Positions 35,797 to 44,070 of a stretch of DNA of 64,000 nt are shown here, one piece after another. Both the position numbers and the translations under genes were made by a program. Source of the DNA: Amycolatopsis circi (GTDB lineage Bacteria; Actinomycetota; Actinomycetes; Mycobacteriales; Pseudonocardiaceae); NCBI RefSeq assembly GCF_003385235.1, contig NZ_PQIA01000004.1, positions 50,082-114,081 on the forward strand. Reading direction: 5' to 3'. Position 1 is the stretch's first letter, and the number at the start of each line of letters is the position of its first letter. The notes beneath the pieces are model-generated. The model made no database searches. It had not been told where the DNA came from and was given only the letters and a program-made list of their open reading frames with translations.

Positions 35797-36945
35797 TCAG
35801 ATCTTGTTGCGGGCGATGACCTGCGCGGCGATGACGTTGCGCTGGATTTCGTTAGTCCCTTCGCCGACGATCATCAGCGGCGCGTCACGGAAGTAGCGTT
35901 CGACGTCGTACTCCTTGGAATAGCCGTAGCCGCCGTGAACGCGGATCGCGTCGAGCGCGACCTGCATCGCGGTCTCGGACGCGAACAGCTTCGCCATCCC
36001 AGCCTCCATGTCGGCGCGTTCGCCCGCGTCGAGCTTCTCCGCGGCGTCCAAAGTGAGCAGCCGGGCCGCGCGCATCTTGGTGGCCATGTCGGCGAGCAGG
36101 TTCCCGACGGACTGGTGCTTCCAGATCGGCTTGCCGAAGGACTCGCGCTCCTGGGCATAGCGAATGGCGTCGTTCAACGCGGCCTGGCCGACGCCCAGCG
36201 CACGCGAGGCCACCTGGATCCGGCCGACTTCCAGTCCGCGCATCATGTGCGACCAGCCCTGATTACGCGTGCCGCCAAGGACGGCGTCGGCAGGCACCTT
36301 CTGGCCGTCGAAAACGAGTTCGCAGGCTTCGACGCCGCGGTAGCCGAGCTTCGGCAGTTTCTTGGAGATGGTGAGCCCGTCACCGGGTTCCACCAGGAGG
36401 ACGCTCATACCGCGATGGGCGGGGGAAGCGTCTCGGTCGGTGATGCACAGCAGACCGATCAAACCGGAGTGCGCAGCGTTGGAGATCCAGGTCTTCGAGC
36501 CGGTGATCGTGTAACCGTCGTCGCCCGGCACAGCCTGGGTGCGCATGGCCTGGAGGTCGCTGCCGCCGCCGGGCTCGGTCAACGCCATCGTCGCGCGGAT
36601 ACGCCCATCCGCCATCGCGGGCAGGTACTTCTCGCGCTGCTCAGGGGTTCCGAACGTCTTGATCAGGTACGTGATGACCGAGTGGCCGCCGATCGCTCCG
36701 GCCAGGCTCATCCACCCGCGCGCAAGCTCTTCGGTGACGCGGGCAAAACAGGCGGTGCTGACGTCGACGCCGCCGTATTCGGCCGGGGCGAGCAGTCCGA
36801 AAAAGCCGAGGTTCTTCATCTCGTCGATGAACTCGGCCGGGTAGACGTCGTCGGCTTCGAATTCGCGGACCCGCGGCCGGACCCGTTCGTCCACGAACTC
36901 CGCGACCAGGGCGACCATCTGCTGTTCGTCGTCGGTGAGCGTCAT
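35797..36945 (-). CDS. Acyl-CoA dehydrogenase
   Basis: A 382-residue FAD enzyme introducing a double bond next to a CoA thioester. Signatures are ALTEPGGGSDLQAMRTQA (FAD/substrate loop), ITGSKTWISNAAHSG, and the C-terminal catalytic Glu in IVGEGTNEIQRNVIA (near residue 364). It overlaps the lyase stop by four bases. In this operon it could oxidise a branched C5 dicarboxylyl-CoA such as methylsuccinyl-CoA, but the substrate cannot be read from sequence. Confidence 0.92.
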   Translation of the reverse strand: MTLTDDEQQMVALVAEFVDERVRPRVREFEADDVYPAEFIDEMKNLGFFGLLAPAEYGGVDVSTACFARVTEELARGWMSLAGAIGGHSVITYLIKTFGTPEQREKYLPAMADGRIRATMALTEPGGGSDLQAMRTQAVPGDDGYTITGSKTWISNAAHSGLIGLLCITDRDASPAHRGMSVLLVEPGDGLTISKKLPKLGYRGVEACELVFDGQKVPADAVLGGTRNQGWSHMMRGLEVGRIQVASRALGVGQAALNDAIRYAQERESFGKPIWKHQSVGNLLADMATKMRAARLLTLDAAEKLDAGERADMEAGMAKLFASETAMQVALDAIRVHGGYGYSKEYDVERYFRDAPLMIVGEGTNEIQRNVIAAQVIARNKI

Positions 36946-37772
36946 CGCCCGTTCCCTTCCCGTGCCTGCCGGAGGACGCGGTGGGCGCGTTCCAGCACCG
37001 GCTTGTCGACCATCTGTCCGCCCACTGCGACCGCGCCTCCCGCTCCGGCGGCGTCGAGGATCGACTGCGCCCAGCGGACTTCCTCGCGCGCAGGCCGCAG
37101 TGCCGCGGCGGCGACGGGGACCTGTTTTGGGTGCACGCACAGCTTCCCGGTGAAGCCGAGCCGCCGCGCGTAGTGGACTTCGTCGGTGAGGTGAAGCTCG
37201 TTGTCCAGGTCCGCGGTGACGCCGTCGACCGGCCCGGGCAGACCGGCCGCGGCGGAGGCGAGCACGAGCGCGCCCCGAGCGGCGACGAACGCGTCCCGAT
37301 CAGCCGGATCAGCACCCAGTTCCGCGGCCAGATCGAAGCTGCCGAACGCGAGACGCTGCACGTTCGGGACTGTCGCGGTCTCCCGCGCGTCCAGTACGCC
37401 GCGCGCGGTTTCGACCAGCGCGATCACGACCGGCAGCACACCAAGTTGTTCGGCCGCGGCACGCGTTGTCGCCGGTTCGGCCTTCGGCAGCATTACGGTG
37501 CACCGGCGCCGCCTGAGCGCGGCGAGGTCTTCGTCGTGCCACTCGGTGCCGGCGGCGTTCACACGCACCGCGCACTCGGGGTTCTCCTCAAGCCACGCGA
37601 CGATCTGTTCCCGCGCGTACACCTTGCGGTCCGGCGCGACTGCATCCTCTAGATCGAGCACGACCAGGCTCGCCCCCGAGGCCACCGCTTTGCCGAAGCG
37701 CTCCGGCCGGTCGCCCGGGACGAACAGGAGGGTCGCCGCTTCCCGGGCCCGCGTCGCCGCGCGGCTGGTCAC
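36942..37772 (-). CDS. HpcH/HpaI (CitE-like) CoA-ester lyase
   Basis: 276 residues with the CitE/malyl-CoA lyase TIM-barrel pattern: LLFVPGDRPERFGKAVASG, VVLDLEDAVAPDRK (metal-site Glu/Asp), AVRVNAAGTEW, VIALVETARGVLDA (Glu ligand), LAFGSFDLAAELG and KLCVHPKQV. Members split malyl-, methylmalyl- or citramalyl-CoA. Next to a mesaconyl-type transferase and an HTD2-type hydratase, citramalyl-CoA (giving acetyl-CoA plus pyruvate) is the most sensible substrate. It overlaps both neighbouring genes by four bases. Confidence 0.88.
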   Translation of the reverse strand: MTSRAATRAREAATLLFVPGDRPERFGKAVASGASLVVLDLEDAVAPDRKVYAREQIVAWLEENPECAVRVNAAGTEWHDEDLAALRRRRCTVMLPKAEPATTRAAAEQLGVLPVVIALVETARGVLDARETATVPNVQRLAFGSFDLAAELGADPADRDAFVAARGALVLASAAAGLPGPVDGVTADLDNELHLTDEVHYARRLGFTGKLCVHPKQVPVAAAALRPAREEVRWAQSILDAAGAGGAVAVGGQMVDKPVLERAHRVLRQAREGNGR

Positions 37773-38938
37773 TTCTGCGCCTTCTTCGCCTGGCGGACGA
37801 GACCGCCGCCGATGATGAGACGTTGGATTTCGCTGGTGCCCTCGTAGAGCCGCAGCAGCCGGATGTCGCGGTAGATCCGCTCGACCGGCACGTCTCGCAT
37901 GTATCCGGTGCCGCCGTGGATCTGCACCGCGAGGTCGGCGACCTTGCCCGCCATCTCCGTGCAGTACAGCTTCGCCGCGGACGGCCCGATCCGCCGGTCT
38001 TCACCGGACACGTAGCGCGCTGCGGTCTCGCGCACCAGCGCGCGTCCCGCCAGCACGCCGGTCTGCTGATCAGCCAGCATCGCTTGCACCAACTGGAAAT
38101 CGCCGATCGCCTGACCGCCTTGCGTCGCCGAAGCGGCGTAGGCGACGGACTCGTCCAGCGCACGCTGTGCGGAACCGACGGCCAGCGCGGCGATGTGCAC
38201 CCGCCCGCGAGCCAACGACGTCATCGCCGCCCGGTACCCGTCGTCCTCGTTTCCGCCCACCAGCGCGGACGCGGGGACCCGGACATCGCTGAAGGTGACG
38301 TCCGCGGTCCAGGCGCCTTCCTGGCCCATCTTCTTGTCCTTGGGCCCGACCTCCAGCCCCGGCGTGTCCGCGGGCACGAGGAAGACCGCGATGCCAGGCC
38401 CGGAGTCGTCCGCGGGCCGGGTGCGGGCGAACACGACGAACAGATCCGCGATCGGCGCGTTGGTGATGAAGCGTTTCTGCCCGTCGATCACCCAGTCGTC
38501 CCCGTCGCGCACGGCCTTGGTGCGCAGCCCGGCGGGATTGGACCCGGCACCGGGCTCGGTCAGCGCGAACGACGCGACCACCTCGCCCGAGGCGATGCGC
38601 TCCAGCCACTCGCTCTTCTGCTCGTCGGTGCCGAAGCCGACCAGCACCTGTCCGGCGATGCCGTTGTTGGTGCCGAACATCGACCGCAGCGCCAGCGACG
38701 TGTAGCCGAACTCCATCGCCAGCTCGACGTCCTGAGTCAGGTCGAGCCCGAGCCCGCCCCATTCCTGGGGGATCGCGTAGCCGAACAGCCCCATCTCCGC
38801 GGCCTGCCTGCGCAGATCGCCGGGGATGGCGTTGCCGTCCATGATCTCCTGCTCGCGCGGAACGACCTTCGCCCGGACGAAGTCGCGCACCAGCTCCAGA
38901 ATCGGCCGGAAGTCCTCGGGAGTAACCGCTGCTGCCAT
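37769..38938 (-). CDS. Acyl-CoA dehydrogenase, first gene of the CoA-ester operon
   Basis: 389 residues. It has FALTEPGAGSNPAGLRTKAV, WVIDGQKRFITNAPIADLFV, LVQAMLADQQTGVLAGRALV and the classical catalytic Glu in LLRLYEGTSEIQRLIIGGGL near residue 366. It is distinct from the second dehydrogenase (35797-36945), so the pathway may need two oxidation steps or two chain types. The start is ATG at 38938. The promoter lies in the spacer to the divergent GntR gene. Confidence 0.92.
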   Translation of the reverse strand: MAAAVTPEDFRPILELVRDFVRAKVVPREQEIMDGNAIPGDLRRQAAEMGLFGYAIPQEWGGLGLDLTQDVELAMEFGYTSLALRSMFGTNNGIAGQVLVGFGTDEQKSEWLERIASGEVVASFALTEPGAGSNPAGLRTKAVRDGDDWVIDGQKRFITNAPIADLFVVFARTRPADDSGPGIAVFLVPADTPGLEVGPKDKKMGQEGAWTADVTFSDVRVPASALVGGNEDDGYRAAMTSLARGRVHIAALAVGSAQRALDESVAYAASATQGGQAIGDFQLVQAMLADQQTGVLAGRALVRETAARYVSGEDRRIGPSAAKLYCTEMAGKVADLAVQIHGGTGYMRDVPVERIYRDIRLLRLYEGTSEIQRLIIGGGLVRQAKKAQK

Positions 38939-38971
38939 GCCCCCACTATGACCCAGGCGACTCCGCCGAGA

Positions 38972-38982
38972 AATACTTTATC
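38972..38982. promoter_or_regulatory. AATACTTTATC box, copy 1 (candidate GntR site)
   Basis: An AT-rich 11-mer 34 bases upstream of the acyl-CoA dehydrogenase start, where the minus-strand -10 region should lie. A second copy with one change, AATACTTCATC, is at 39117-39127 near the GntR gene. The pair may bind the FCD regulator. Confidence 0.4.
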
Positions 38983-39116
38983 AGAAATCATCGAATGGCT
39001 CACACTGTCTCGCGGATGCTGGAAGGGGAGAACATGCAGGTGGACCGCGTCTTTTGGTGACAACGTGGCACCCGTTGCAGAGACGGAGCGGCCACCCGCC
39101 TGTGCCCCAGCCGTGT

Positions 39117-39127
39117 AATACTTCATC
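39117..39127. promoter_or_regulatory. AATACTTCATC box, copy 2 (candidate GntR site)
   Basis: It differs from copy 1 (38972-38982) at one position and lies 36 bases ahead of the GntR start at 39163, overlapping its likely promoter. Confidence 0.4.
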
Positions 39128-39162
39128 CGATACAGCCGCCGAGGCAGGGATGGGAGAAGGAC

Positions 39163-39846
39163 GTGGCGATGCCCGGAACCGCGAGCACCGGACCGCGCCG
39201 CACCGGCCCGGCGAACCTCAAAGCGCTGGCCGCCCAGGAAATCCGGCGACGGGTGTTCTCCGGACAGCTGCGCGCCGGGGCGAAGATCGACCAGGAAGCG
39301 CTCGCCGACGAACTCGGCATCAGCAAACTGCCCGTCCGCGAAGCGCTGATCACGCTGGACCACGAGGGCGTCGTGGAGCACATCGCCCGCCGGGGCGCGT
39401 TCGTCGCCCGGATGTCGCGCGACGACATCCGGGACCACTACCGCGTGTTCGGCGTCGTGTCCGGTCTGGCCGCGGAGCGCGCGGCGAAGAACCTGTCCCC
39501 GGAAAGCCTGCAGGCACTGCACGACCTGGCGGACCGGATGGAGTCCGCAGTGGACCGTGCCGAACAGGAACGGCTGAACTACGAGTTCCACCGCCGGATC
39601 AACTACGCCGCCGACTCGCGTCGCCTGATCTCGCTCCTGGGCATCCTGGCCAAGACCGTGTCGCACGGGTTCTACGAGGCGCACGAGGACTGGCCGGACA
39701 AGGCGCGGCACGACCACCGGCTGATCCTGGACGCGCTGTCCGCGCGCTCGGCCGCCCGGTCGCGCACGCTGGTCGAGAAACACCTCGCCGACGCGGGCGA
39801 GCGGGCGGTGGCTTTGCTGGAGAAGCAAGGATTCTGGGACCACTGA
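39163..39846 (+). CDS. GntR/FCD family regulator of the CoA-ester operon
   Basis: 227 residues. The winged helix at about residues 20-85 (LAAQEIRRRVFSGQLRAGAK; LGISKLPVREALITLDHEGV) is followed by an FCD domain (YRVFGVVSGLAAERAAK; YEFHRRINYAADSRRL; RHDHRLILDALSARSA). The start is GTG at 39163 after GGAGAAGGAC. It is divergent from the acyl-CoA dehydrogenase operon and most likely represses it until a CoA-path acid is present. Confidence 0.9.
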   Translation: MAMPGTASTGPRRTGPANLKALAAQEIRRRVFSGQLRAGAKIDQEALADELGISKLPVREALITLDHEGVVEHIARRGAFVARMSRDDIRDHYRVFGVVSGLAAERAAKNLSPESLQALHDLADRMESAVDRAEQERLNYEFHRRINYAADSRRLISLLGILAKTVSHGFYEAHEDWPDKARHDHRLILDALSARSAARSRTLVEKHLADAGERAVALLEKQGFWDH

Positions 39847-39909
39847 CCGGCTCCGGCCGAAACTATCGCAAGGTGCTGCGCTGAGCCCCGTTGTGCAGAT
39901 TGACATTTT

Positions 39910-41415
39910 ATGGCTCCGCTCAAGGGTCGTTACGGTCAATTCATGGAGCGGAACTTTCACTCGGCCGAAGAACTCGCGGCCGCCTTGCGTGCTGGGGAAG
40001 TGACGTCGGCGGAGCTGACCGACGAGGCAATCGAGCGCATCGAACGGGAAGACAAGGCGCTCAACGCGATCTGCGTGCCGGACTTCGACCGTGCCCGCGC
40101 CGCCGCGCACGAGGCCGACCAAGCGCGCGCCCGCGGCGAGGACCGGCCGCTGCTGGGTATCCCGGTGACAGTCAAGGAGTGCTACAACGTCGCCGGTCTG
40201 CCCACGACCTGGGGCATGCCGCAGCACCGGGACTTCCTGCCCGCCGAAGACGCCGTACAGGTGTCGCGGCTCAAGACCGCCGGCGCGGTAATCCTCGGCA
40301 AAACCAACGTGCCCTTGGGATTGCAAGGTTTGCAGAGTTCCAACCCGGTCTACGGCACCACCAACAACCCGTGGAACCACGACCGCACACCCGGCGGTTC
40401 CTCCGGCGGATCGTCGGCGGCGCTGGCGGCGGGCTTCGGCGCGTTGTCCATCGGCTCCGACATCGGCGGTTCGCTGCGCACCCCCGCGCATTTCTGCGGT
40501 GTCTACGGGCACAAGCCGACCCTCGGCCTGGTGGCGAATCGCGGCATGGTGGCGCCTCCCTCGCCAGCGTTGCCGGTCGACCTGGACCTCGCCGTCGTCG
40601 GCCCGATGGCACGCACCGCCCGCGACCTGGCGCTCCTGCTGGACGTCATGGCCGGTCCGGACCCGCTGACCTACGGCGTGGCACACGAACTGGCCCTGCC
40701 GCCCGCCCGCCACGAGCGGTTGAGCGACTTCCGGGTCCTGATCCTCGAAGACCACCCGTTCATCCCGACCGGATCCGCGGTGCGAGCGGGCGTCAACCGG
40801 GTAGCCGACGCCCTAGCCGACGGCGGCGCCCAGGTCGAACGGCACAGCGCATTGCTGCCCGACCTGGCCGAAGCCGCGACCCTCTACACGCAACTCCTGT
40901 TCTCCGGCTCCGTCGCACGTTTCCCCGTCGAGGCGTACGAGCAACTGCAGACCCGAGCCACCGGACTGAGCGCCGACGACCAGTCCCTCGACGCGTCGCG
41001 CCTGCGCGGCATGGTGCTCAGCCACCGCGATTGGCTCGAAGTGAACAACCGCCGCGAACTACACCGGCACGGCTGGCGGCAATTCTTCGCCGAGTTCGAC
41101 GCCGTGGTGTGCCCGGTGACGCCGACGCCCGCGTTCCCGCACGACCACAACCCCGACCTGCTGGCCTGTCGTCTCGACATCGACGGCGTCGAGTACCCGT
41201 TCTTCGACCAGCTCGTCTGGGCCGGCCTGGCCACCATGCCCGGCCTGCCCGCCACGGCGATGCCAGCGGGCCTGTCCGCCGAGGGGCTGCCGGTGGGGGT
41301 GCAGGTGATCGGGCCGATGTTCGAGGACCGGACGCCGTTGAAGCTGGCCGAGTTGCTGGAGGAGCGGATCGGGGGCTTCCAGGCTCCGATCCGCTGCTCC
41401 AGCAACGTTTCCTGA
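39910..41415 (+). CDS. Amidase (amidase signature family)
   Basis: 501 residues that hydrolyse a carboxamide. The Ser-cisSer-Lys triad is visible: Lys in GIPVTVKECYN, the Gly/Ser-rich signature TPGGSSGGSSAALAAGFG, and the nucleophile Ser in GSDIGGSLRTPAHFCG. The C-terminal GLPATAMPAGLSAEGLPVGV is also typical. The start could be ATG at 39910 or ATG at 39943. The substrate is unknown. It follows the GntR gene by 63 bases and may feed acids into the adjacent CoA pathway. Confidence 0.88.
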   Translation: MAPLKGRYGQFMERNFHSAEELAAALRAGEVTSAELTDEAIERIEREDKALNAICVPDFDRARAAAHEADQARARGEDRPLLGIPVTVKECYNVAGLPTTWGMPQHRDFLPAEDAVQVSRLKTAGAVILGKTNVPLGLQGLQSSNPVYGTTNNPWNHDRTPGGSSGGSSAALAAGFGALSIGSDIGGSLRTPAHFCGVYGHKPTLGLVANRGMVAPPSPALPVDLDLAVVGPMARTARDLALLLDVMAGPDPLTYGVAHELALPPARHERLSDFRVLILEDHPFIPTGSAVRAGVNRVADALADGGAQVERHSALLPDLAEAATLYTQLLFSGSVARFPVEAYEQLQTRATGLSADDQSLDASRLRGMVLSHRDWLEVNNRRELHRHGWRQFFAEFDAVVCPVTPTPAFPHDHNPDLLACRLDIDGVEYPFFDQLVWAGLATMPGLPATAMPAGLSAEGLPVGVQVIGPMFEDRTPLKLAELLEERIGGFQAPIRCSSNVS

Positions 41416-41458
41416 ACATCCACAGTGGATAGACCGGCTGCTGAGCGAGGCGACCCGC

Positions 41459-42397
41459 TCAGTTCTGCCCGGCGTTGACGGCGGTGAGCGGGCGGTCATT
41501 CTCTTCCTTGACTGCCCGCAGGTGGCTCCAGGACTCGACAGCGCGCACGCCGGGCAGCTCGCGCAGGCGTTCCAGCGTGGCCAGCACCTCGTCGAGGGAC
41601 TGTGCCTGGATGCTGCCGATTCCGTTGCACCAGCCCACTCCGGTCGCGAAACAGTCGATGTTCTCGAACTCGGCGATCCGGCGGGCTACCGGTCCGGTAT
41701 CACCGGTCACGTGCACCGCGAAACCGATGGTGTGGGTCCGCGTCGAGCGGCTGAGCCGTACCAGCGCGCCGATGTGGACGACGCCGGATTCGATCAGCCG
41801 GAGCACCCGGGCGCGCGCGGCTCCCGGAGAAAGGCCCGTCGCCTTCGCCAGTTCGGCGAACGACGCGCGCCCGTCGTCGCGCAACTGCGCGAGCAGCGTG
41901 TGATCGACGCCGTCCAGTTCGAGGTCCGCGAGCGGTCCCGGGCTTTCCAACGGGCCCGGCGGAAAGTAGGGATCCTTCCAGACGCGCAGATACGTGATCG
42001 CCTGCACCGCCCGGACGCCGGGGACAGCCTGCACCCGGGCCAGCCCCGTCGCGAAGGACTCCAGGTCGGCGGCCCGCAGTTCGGCCGTCACCGCGAACCG
42101 GCCCGCGGTCGTGGTGACGAACGAGGTTTCGCCCAGCGCCGCGATCCGCTCGGCGACCGGGCGGGCGGCGCCCTCGGTCTCGACGATCACGTGCCCGAGC
42201 TGGTTCAGTCCGAACACCGCCGGATGGATCGCGCCGACCAGCCGGAGCCCGCCCTCCTCGATCAGCCGTCGCACCCGCGCCTTGGTGGTGGAGCGGGCGA
42301 GCCCGACCAGCCGGGCCAGCGTCTCGAACGACGCGCGCCCGTCCTCCTGCAGCGCACGGATCAGCAGGTCGTCCACGTCGTCGGTGTTCCCTTGCAC
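41459..42397 (-). CDS. Tandem Lrp/AsnC family regulator
   Basis: 312 residues made of two complete Lrp-type units in one chain. Unit 1 (about residues 7-150) has DLLIRALQEDGRASFETLAR and the AsnC RAM-like domain. Unit 2 (about 165-305) has HTLLAQLRDDGRASFAELAK, GLSPGAARARVLRLIESGV and its own RAM-like domain. A normal Lrp is about 150 residues, so this is a fusion of two. The start is GTG at 42397. It is divergent from the peptide transporter and probably senses amino acids made by it and the amidohydrolase. Confidence 0.9.
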   Translation of the reverse strand: MQGNTDDVDDLLIRALQEDGRASFETLARLVGLARSTTKARVRRLIEEGGLRLVGAIHPAVFGLNQLGHVIVETEGAARPVAERIAALGETSFVTTTAGRFAVTAELRAADLESFATGLARVQAVPGVRAVQAITYLRVWKDPYFPPGPLESPGPLADLELDGVDHTLLAQLRDDGRASFAELAKATGLSPGAARARVLRLIESGVVHIGALVRLSRSTRTHTIGFAVHVTGDTGPVARRIAEFENIDCFATGVGWCNGIGSIQAQSLDEVLATLERLRELPGVRAVESWSHLRAVKEENDRPLTAVNAGQN

Positions 42398-42576
42398 GGG
42401 AAGAACCTAGCCGATCTCGTCTCGATCGGCGAATCTGCCGAGCCAAAGGCATGTCGACAGATGAAGCGTCGAGAGAAAGCGCACATGCCAGCCGAATCGT
42501 CTCTTGATCCCGGCATCAGGCAGATGTACCGTCTGCTCCCATCGGAGCTGCGGTCGACGCGGAAGGTGCGGTGGGC

Positions 42577-44070
42577 ATGGGGAAGGAACGGGCGTTCTTC
42601 GGTCAGCCCCGCGGCCTGGTGGGGTTGTTCTTCGCCGAGGCGTGGGAGCGGTTTTCCTACTACGGCATGCGCGCGCTGCTGCTCTACTACATGACCGACC
42701 GGCTGTCCGACGGCGGCCTCGGCCTCCGGCCCGAAAGCGCGAAGCCGCTGATCGCGGTCTACGGTTCGGCCATTTACCTGGCGGCGATCCTGGGCGGCTG
42801 GATCAGCGACCGGCTGCTCGGCGACCGCAGGACCACTCTCGTCGGCGGGTTCCTGATCATGTGCGGGCACATTTGCCTGGCCCTCCCGGCGGGCGCCGGC
42901 GCGCTGTTCGCTTCGATGGTCTTCATCGCCGTCGGAACGGGACTGCTGAAACCGGCGATCTCCTCGTCGGTCGGCGATCTCTACGCGGCCGACGATCCGC
43001 GGCGCGACTCCGGCTTCAGCATCTACTACATGGGCATCAGCGTCGGCGCGGTCGCCGCCCCGCTGGTCGTCGGCACTGTCGGCCAGGATTACGACTACCA
43101 CGCCGGTTTCGGGATCGCCGCGGTCGGCATGGCCTTCGGCCTTCTGGTCTACCTGCGGACGCAGCGGCGCCTCAGCCCGGTGAGCAACCGGCCGAAGAAC
43201 CCGTTGCGGCTGGCCGAGCTCTCGCGACCGCGGCTCGTCGCGGCCGTCGCCGGAATCGCCCTGCTGGCCGCGGTGATCGCGGTGACGGCAGGCACCGGAG
43301 TCCTCGATGCCGACGGGGTCGTGGACGTCATCAGCGTGCTGTCGATCGCGATTCCCGTCGGCTACTTCACGGTCATGCTGCGCAGCGCGCGCACTACCGC
43401 GGCCGAGCGCGCCCGGGTGCGCGCCTACATTCCCATGTTCATCGCGGCGGTCGCGTTCTGGTGCATCCAGGAGCAGGGCGCGACGGTGATCGCGCAGTAC
43501 GCGGGCGAAAGCACCGACCTCGACGCGTTCGGTTTCGCGATCCCGGCGTCGTGGTTCCAGTCGGTCGGCTCGCTGGTCCTGATCGTGCTGACTCCGTTGT
43601 TCGCGCTGCTGTGGCTGCGGCTGGACCGCTCGCCCCGTTCGCCGTCGACCGCGCACAAATTCGCCGCGGGACTGGCGATCGCCGGCCTGTCGTACCTGGT
43701 GATGGTGGTGCCCGCGGCGCATCCCGGGCAGACCAACCCGCTGTGGCTGGCCGGGAGCCTCGCCGTGGTCACCGTCGGCGAGATGTGCCTCTCGCCGATC
43801 GGGCTGTCCGCGACGACGAGGCTGGCGCCCGCGGCGTTCGCGACGCAGACGATGGGGCTGTGGCTGTCGTCGAACGCGGCCGGGCAGGGCATCGGCGCCC
43901 AGCTCGTGAAGTTCTACGACGCCCGTTCGGCGGCAGGCTACTTCGGCGCGCTCGGCGCCGGCGCGATCGTGCTGGCGTTGCTTCTGTTCGCACTGGCTCC
44001 GCTCATCCGAAGGCAAGCAACGAGAAGGGAGTCCACAATGGACCGCGATCAGGCGGCGGTGGGCCGGTGA
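42577..44070 (+). CDS. POT/PTR family proton-dependent oligopeptide transporter
   Basis: 497 residues with 12-14 helices. The family signature ExxER-like FFAEAWERFSYYGMRALLLY opens the protein (residues 16-35). GFSIYYMGISVGAVAAPLVV near residue 150 is the PTR2 motif. FWCIQEQGATVIAQYA and EMCLSPIGLSATTRLAP follow in the second half. It imports di- and tripeptides with protons. The start is ATG at 42577; GTG at 42571 is possible. It overlaps the amidohydrolase gene by four bases (GTGA). Confidence 0.92.
   Translation: MGKERAFFGQPRGLVGLFFAEAWERFSYYGMRALLLYYMTDRLSDGGLGLRPESAKPLIAVYGSAIYLAAILGGWISDRLLGDRRTTLVGGFLIMCGHICLALPAGAGALFASMVFIAVGTGLLKPAISSSVGDLYAADDPRRDSGFSIYYMGISVGAVAAPLVVGTVGQDYDYHAGFGIAAVGMAFGLLVYLRTQRRLSPVSNRPKNPLRLAELSRPRLVAAVAGIALLAAVIAVTAGTGVLDADGVVDVISVLSIAIPVGYFTVMLRSARTTAAERARVRAYIPMFIAAVAFWCIQEQGATVIAQYAGESTDLDAFGFAIPASWFQSVGSLVLIVLTPLFALLWLRLDRSPRSPSTAHKFAAGLAIAGLSYLVMVVPAAHPGQTNPLWLAGSLAVVTVGEMCLSPIGLSATTRLAPAAFATQTMGLWLSSNAAGQGIGAQLVKFYDARSAAGYFGALGAGAIVLALLLFALAPLIRRQATRRESTMDRDQAAVGR

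Noticed and set aside
33095..39940. The exact 15-mer GTCGTTACGGTCAAT at 33095-33109 and 39926-39940
   Set aside because: Both are near gene starts, but in 64 kb about one or two identical 15-mers are expected by chance (64000 squared, halved, over 4 to the 15th), so it is not evidence of a shared operator by itself.
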